Origin: Bdellovibrio sp. CG10_big_fil_rev_8_21_14_0_10_47_8 | GTDB lineage: Bacteria > Bdellovibrionota > Bdellovibrionia > Bdellovibrionales > Bdellovibrionaceae | Assembly (NCBI GenBank): GCA_002773975.1 | Contig: PEZR01000076.1 | Coordinates: 1-18,832 of the forward strand | Length of the DNA stretch: 18,832 nt | Direction: 5' to 3' | Shown: one piece after another, positions 16,050 through 18,832 of the stretch | Numbering within the stretch: the first letter of the stretch is position 1 | How the letters are laid out: every line of letters starts with the position of its first letter | Made by a program: the position numbers and the translations under genes | Notes under the pieces: model-generated | Databases searched by the model: none | Seen by the model: only the letters and a program-made list of their open reading frames with translations | What the model was told of the DNA's origin: nothing

Positions 16050-17402
16050 ATGCAATTGCACTTGTGGGTTTCGACAACGTTGATCTTGATTTTGTCTTTG
16101 GTGGCTTCGCCTGGTTGGTCCCAGGTAGATCCCAGCGCAAGGCTTCTTTTGGGGGATCAGAAGGTCAACTCCTCACCCAGAACATCAGGTCTTGAGTCGG
16201 GTCGTTACAAAGTTCGTAAGTCCGAGGTCACCAGTCGTTCTACCAAATCCAGCTCAGAGATTGTTCAAAATACTTCAGGAGAGTCTGATGGAATGCAGAT
16301 TCGTTTGAAAAAGACTCAATCGAAATCTTTGCCAACAAAAAAGGTGTCGGGTCATGAGGACGATTCGGCGAGTTTTTCGGCGAAATCAACAACGGTGGTG
16401 GTTCCGCCGACAACAACCACAACCTTGAACTCTAAAGCGACCAAACAAAAGCCAGAGTCTGAAATGGATCGACTTCTGTTTTCAAAGCCAGACAAAGATC
16501 CAGTATCCACTGCCCCCAGTTCACCAGCAGCAGAGAAAAAGTCTCTTTCTGTGAATGAAGTTGAAAACTCCACTCCTGCGGAAAATGTTTCGCAAGATCC
16601 GCCCGTTCTGGATCAAGTCAAAGATATCGTCAGTGGAAATAATCAGCCGGCTGTCGATGCTTATGTTGAACAAATTCACCCTGATGATGTTCGCCTGAAC
16701 CGCATCGAGGTCGATATTTCGCCCGGAGTGATTTCTGACAACTCTAAGTCGGGATATTCATTTCGAAATTATTCGACGTTTTCACCTAAGATTGGACTTG
16801 GTGCAAAATTTTGGATGACTCCATTTTTGGGAATTCATGGCAGCTATACAACTTCGATGGGTGGCGATGTTGCCGGCGATACGTCGACGAATTCCCATAT
16901 CTCAGCTCAGCATGAATGGACAGAGTTGGGTGTTGATATTCGTCGCTTTTTTGGGATGTCTCGCAAATCAAATTCGCTGGAATTTGGACTTTATTTTTCC
17001 GAGTACAAATTCGTCGTTCCTGGTGATGATACCAGTCGTGTAGGGCTGAAATCCACAGGGGTTGGTCTTCGGATGAAAACTAGGATGCCGGTGGCACCTT
17101 CGTACGCATGGGTTTTTGGCGGGAAAATGATTCCTCGTGTGCAACACACCGAAGAGAGCACAGGTATCAATCTGTCATCTGGCAGCGCCGGAGAGTCCAG
17201 TCGAGTCGATCTCAGTTTGGGTGGGGAATTCAAAATGTCCCGACAAAGTCAGGTTATTTGGGATCTCACCTTTTCATTTGAAAAAAATCAGTTCAATGGC
17301 GAAGCAGATCTTAATGACCCCGAGACTGGCGCCAAGCCCAAGGGCGTGGGCGTTCAGAATGTCTTCACCATCTTTTCTTTGGGCTATCGCTGGGGGCAAT
17401 AG
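16050..17402 (+). CDS. Outer-membrane beta-barrel protein with long disordered periplasmic region
   Basis: The 450-residue protein has a signal peptide (MQLHLWVSTTLILILSLVAS, cleaved after about residue 24). Residues about 25-210 are low-complexity and rich in S, K, T, P and E, including a VVVPPTTTTTL stretch, and are probably disordered. The C-terminal half shows barrel strands (IEVDISPGVI, SPKIGLGAKFWMTPFLGIHG, LEFGLYFSEYKF, VDLSLGGEFKM) and ends NVFTIFSLGYRWG. The outward gene pair with the 530-residue barrel suggests co-regulation. The ATG at 16050 is weakly supported by a ribosome site but is the only start that keeps the signal peptide. Function unknown. Confidence 0.68.
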   Translation: MQLHLWVSTTLILILSLVASPGWSQVDPSARLLLGDQKVNSSPRTSGLESGRYKVRKSEVTSRSTKSSSEIVQNTSGESDGMQIRLKKTQSKSLPTKKVSGHEDDSASFSAKSTTVVVPPTTTTTLNSKATKQKPESEMDRLLFSKPDKDPVSTAPSSPAAEKKSLSVNEVENSTPAENVSQDPPVLDQVKDIVSGNNQPAVDAYVEQIHPDDVRLNRIEVDISPGVISDNSKSGYSFRNYSTFSPKIGLGAKFWMTPFLGIHGSYTTSMGGDVAGDTSTNSHISAQHEWTELGVDIRRFFGMSRKSNSLEFGLYFSEYKFVVPGDDTSRVGLKSTGVGLRMKTRMPVAPSYAWVFGGKMIPRVQHTEESTGINLSSGSAGESSRVDLSLGGEFKMSRQSQVIWDLTFSFEKNQFNGEADLNDPETGAKPKGVGVQNVFTIFSLGYRWGQ

Positions 17403-17506
17403 CCCAGATTTGCCCAGAACCCTTGTCCACAGTCGTTTGTCGAGATTCGATCCGTCCGACCAGATCTTGGTGGCGGGGAAGCCAGGCCCTTCTGTAAAAT
17501 GAAATT

Positions 17507-17893
17507 ATGAGTATGAGAGTATTGATTGCCGATGATGCAGGTTTTGTTCGAGATCTCTTGAGAGAAGCTTGTTTATCATTGGGATTTCAGGTGGTGGGCG
17601 AGGCTCGGGATGGGCGAGAGGTCGTTGATATGGCCTCGAGACTGCGGCCAGACGTGATCGTCATGGATTTAGTCATGCCCTATTGGAACGGACTTGAGGC
17701 CACGGAAAAAGTTCTTGAGATTCGGCCAGGAACTCACATCATCGCCTGTTCGAGCATGGATGATGAGTTAACCATAAAGCAGGCCGCGGACAAAGGATGT
17801 CAGGCCTTTTTAAGAAAGCCTTTTAGCAAACAAAGTATTCAAAGCGTTTTTCAGCAAATTGAGATTCAGAGAAGAGGAGTTAAACATGCTTGA
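17507..17893 (+). CDS. Single-domain CheY-like response regulator
   Basis: The 128-residue protein is a complete receiver domain without an output domain. The acidic pair D9-D10 (LIADDAGFVRD), phospho-acceptor D54 (VIVMDLVMPYWNG), S82/S83 after IIAC and K104 (AFLRKPFS) are all present, so it can be phosphorylated by a partner histidine kinase. None is in the window. It could act on the flagellar motor or on another protein. Its end overlaps the start of the next gene by 8 bp, so the two are translationally coupled. No clear ribosome binding site is seen before the ATG at 17507; a second ATG lies two codons later. Confidence 0.9.
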   Translation: MSMRVLIADDAGFVRDLLREACLSLGFQVVGEARDGREVVDMASRLRPDVIVMDLVMPYWNGLEATEKVLEIRPGTHIIACSSMDDELTIKQAADKGCQAFLRKPFSKQSIQSVFQQIEIQRRGVKHA

Positions 17894-18203
17894 GGTCACG
17901 TCGATTTTAAAGACCTTTGTGGCAGCGATACTGATCACGATGGCTCTTCAGGTAAAATTAAACAATCGCACAGTGGAAAACCATGTGCAGGATTGGTATC
18001 AAGCTTCAATTTTACCGGGATTGGTTCAAGGGGTTTCATCAGGGGCTGTGTTGGTGATCAAAGATGCCACACACACCGTGACTCAGTTTGTTTCCAAGAC
18101 ATTTGGTCACGAGGGAAGTTCAACCAGGGCCAGTCACTTGAATTTTGAACTCAAGCGTAATCTGCCCCCAGCAAAAGAGTCCTCTCAACACGAGGACTAC
18201 TAG
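17886..18203 (+). CDS. Small membrane-anchored protein coupled to the CheY-like gene
   Basis: The 105-residue protein has one N-terminal hydrophobic helix (ILKTFVAAILITMALQV, about residues 7-23) and a longer, mostly polar region ending in a charged tail (ELKRNLPPAKESSQHEDY). A second hydrophobic patch lies at about 51-68. The ATG at 17886 has GAGGAG upstream and overlaps the last codons of the receiver gene; a longer frame from 17859 is unneeded. The coupling suggests a joint function with the response regulator, perhaps as a membrane target. No family is recognised. Confidence 0.6.
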   Translation: MLEVTSILKTFVAAILITMALQVKLNNRTVENHVQDWYQASILPGLVQGVSSGAVLVIKDATHTVTQFVSKTFGHEGSSTRASHLNFELKRNLPPAKESSQHEDY

Positions 18204-18210
18204 GTTTCTT

Positions 18211-18411
18211 TTATTTTCGAACGCTGTCTGCGCCTTGACCCTTCACAGAAGGTTGGTTCCGGTCTTGTGCAGGGGCTGCATAAGCAGTTTTGTCATGCAA
18301 AGTTCCGCCTTGTTTGTGGTTGCAGGCAGTGGAACCCGAAAAGCTAGCATGGCTCTGAGCTGAGATCAGAACAAAGGCCAGGGCGATCATGGGAGAAATC
18401 AACTTTTTCAT
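18211..18411 (-). CDS. Small secreted protein of unknown function
   Basis: The 66-residue product has a textbook signal peptide (MKKLISPMIALAFVLISAQS, cut after SHA at about residue 22). The mature part of about 44 residues has one cysteine (TACNHKQGG) and many polar residues. GAGGAG lies upstream of the ATG at 18411, so translation is well supported. It stops 7 bp from the stop of the convergent membrane-protein gene. It is followed on its own strand by no visible hairpin. Function unknown; similarity in size and export to the next gene suggests a small secretome cluster. Confidence 0.7.
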   Translation of the reverse strand: MKKLISPMIALAFVLISAQSHASFSGSTACNHKQGGTLHDKTAYAAPAQDRNQPSVKGQGADSVRK

Positions 18412-18491
18412 ATAGAACTCCTCGATTCAAGTTTCTCTTCTGACTCTTACTATAGCGAAGCTTGTGCCAGCCTGAGACCCCGAGGCCACAG

Positions 18492-18516
18492 AAAAAAAGC
18501 CCTCATTTCAAGGGCT
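18492..18516 (-). terminator. Rho-independent terminator of the partial gene at the right edge
   Basis: On the minus strand AGCCCT-TGAAATG-AGGGCT is followed by seven T residues. It lies about 80 bp downstream of the stop at 18595, in the correct direction. Confidence 0.75.
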
Positions 18517-18594
18517 TAAATATGTGTTTCATTTTGAGATTGTCTTAGTTTTAGACAGTCGTGGTGCCAAAATTGGCTTTGGCGCCAAAAGCCC

Positions 18595-18832
18595 CTAGTG
18601 AGTGCCAGTTCCGCCGGTTTCACTCGAGGCAGTTCCGCTGTAGGAATCGTATTGGTTAATGTCCTTTGGGGCGGCGATCGTTCCGCCCATTTGAGCTGTT
18701 CTACAACCACCGCAGTCGGCATCCGAGCCAATTTGATATTGGTTTCCCTCGGTTCTTTCTCGATCTGAATTCAACTGCAAATTTGGGTCATCTTTTGAAT
18801 CCAGGGCGCCAGCCAAAGATGAGATCAGGAGC
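18595..18832 (-). CDS. Partial secreted protein, 5' end outside the window
   Basis: On the minus strand a frame is open from the window edge (LLISSLAGALDSKDD at its start) to TAG at 18595-18597. The first visible residues look like the end of a signal peptide with cleavage after AGA. The mature part is about 70 residues, polar, with a CGGC pair near the middle (DADCGGCRTAQMGG) and a glycine, serine and threonine tail (GTASSETGGTGTH). The start codon lies beyond 18832. The CxxC-like pair could form a disulfide or bind a metal. No family recognised. Confidence 0.6.
   Translation of the reverse strand, partial: LLISSLAGALDSKDDPNLQLNSDRERTEGNQYQIGSDADCGGCRTAQMGGTIAAPKDINQYDSYSGTASSETGGTGTH

Overview
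The window looks like a chromosomal segment of a Gram-negative bacterium, most likely a member of the Bdellovibrionota or a related former deltaproteobacterial lineage. This is inferred from the groES-groEL pair, two outer-membrane beta-barrel proteins with signal peptides, a lipoprotein lytic transglycosylase, a DUF6178-like protein, a DUF2796/ZrgA-like protein and many small secreted proteins. No rRNA or tRNA gene and no diagnostic marker allows a firm species call.

Region 1 (1-5500) is an accessory, defence-like island. An IS3-family element (about 1-1213, orfA/orfB with an A AAA AAG slippery site) sits in the third gene of a minus-strand restriction-modification operon. That operon reads 3604 down to 1214: a methyltransferase-like protein with motifs X, I and II but no NPPY; a second methyltransferase with GNPPYQ; then the first 43 codons of a GIY-YIG/T5orf172-like nuclease gene cut by the IS. 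Upstream is an orphan helix-turn-helix/recombinase-tail protein (3816-4310, minus). A 190-bp intergenic region with repeated and inverted GTAGTC motifs separates it from a divergent HIT-GNAT fusion protein (4505-5500, plus).

Region 2 (5501-9118) returns to ordinary-looking genes. An open 3' gene tail without a start (5501-5656) overlaps the start of a DUF6178-like gene and probably marks the island's right edge. Next come a ZrgA/DUF2796 metal-binding periplasmic protein (minus), a phosphoribosyltransferase (plus) and a rhomboid protease (minus). The last two are convergent and share a CTAG stop.

Region 3 (9119-10007) is about 890 bp without a convincing gene. Its left part is rich in consecutive hairpins and resembles the 5' domain of a group II-intron-like RNA. 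The rest has inverted repeats that may be decayed mobile DNA.

Region 4 (10008-18832) carries a two-CBS-domain protein, a lipoprotein transglycosylase, a small exported protein, the groES-groEL operon with a strong promoter and bidirectional terminator, two divergent outer-membrane proteins, a single-domain CheY-like receiver translationally coupled to a small membrane protein, a small secreted protein, and a partial secreted protein running off the right edge.

The likeliest novelty is in Region 1: a two-methyltransferase plus GIY-YIG system inactivated on its restriction side, beside a HIT-GNAT fusion. That domain pair corresponds to the two known enzymatic ways of detoxifying microcin C-type nucleotide-peptide antibiotics. 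This functional reading is an inference.
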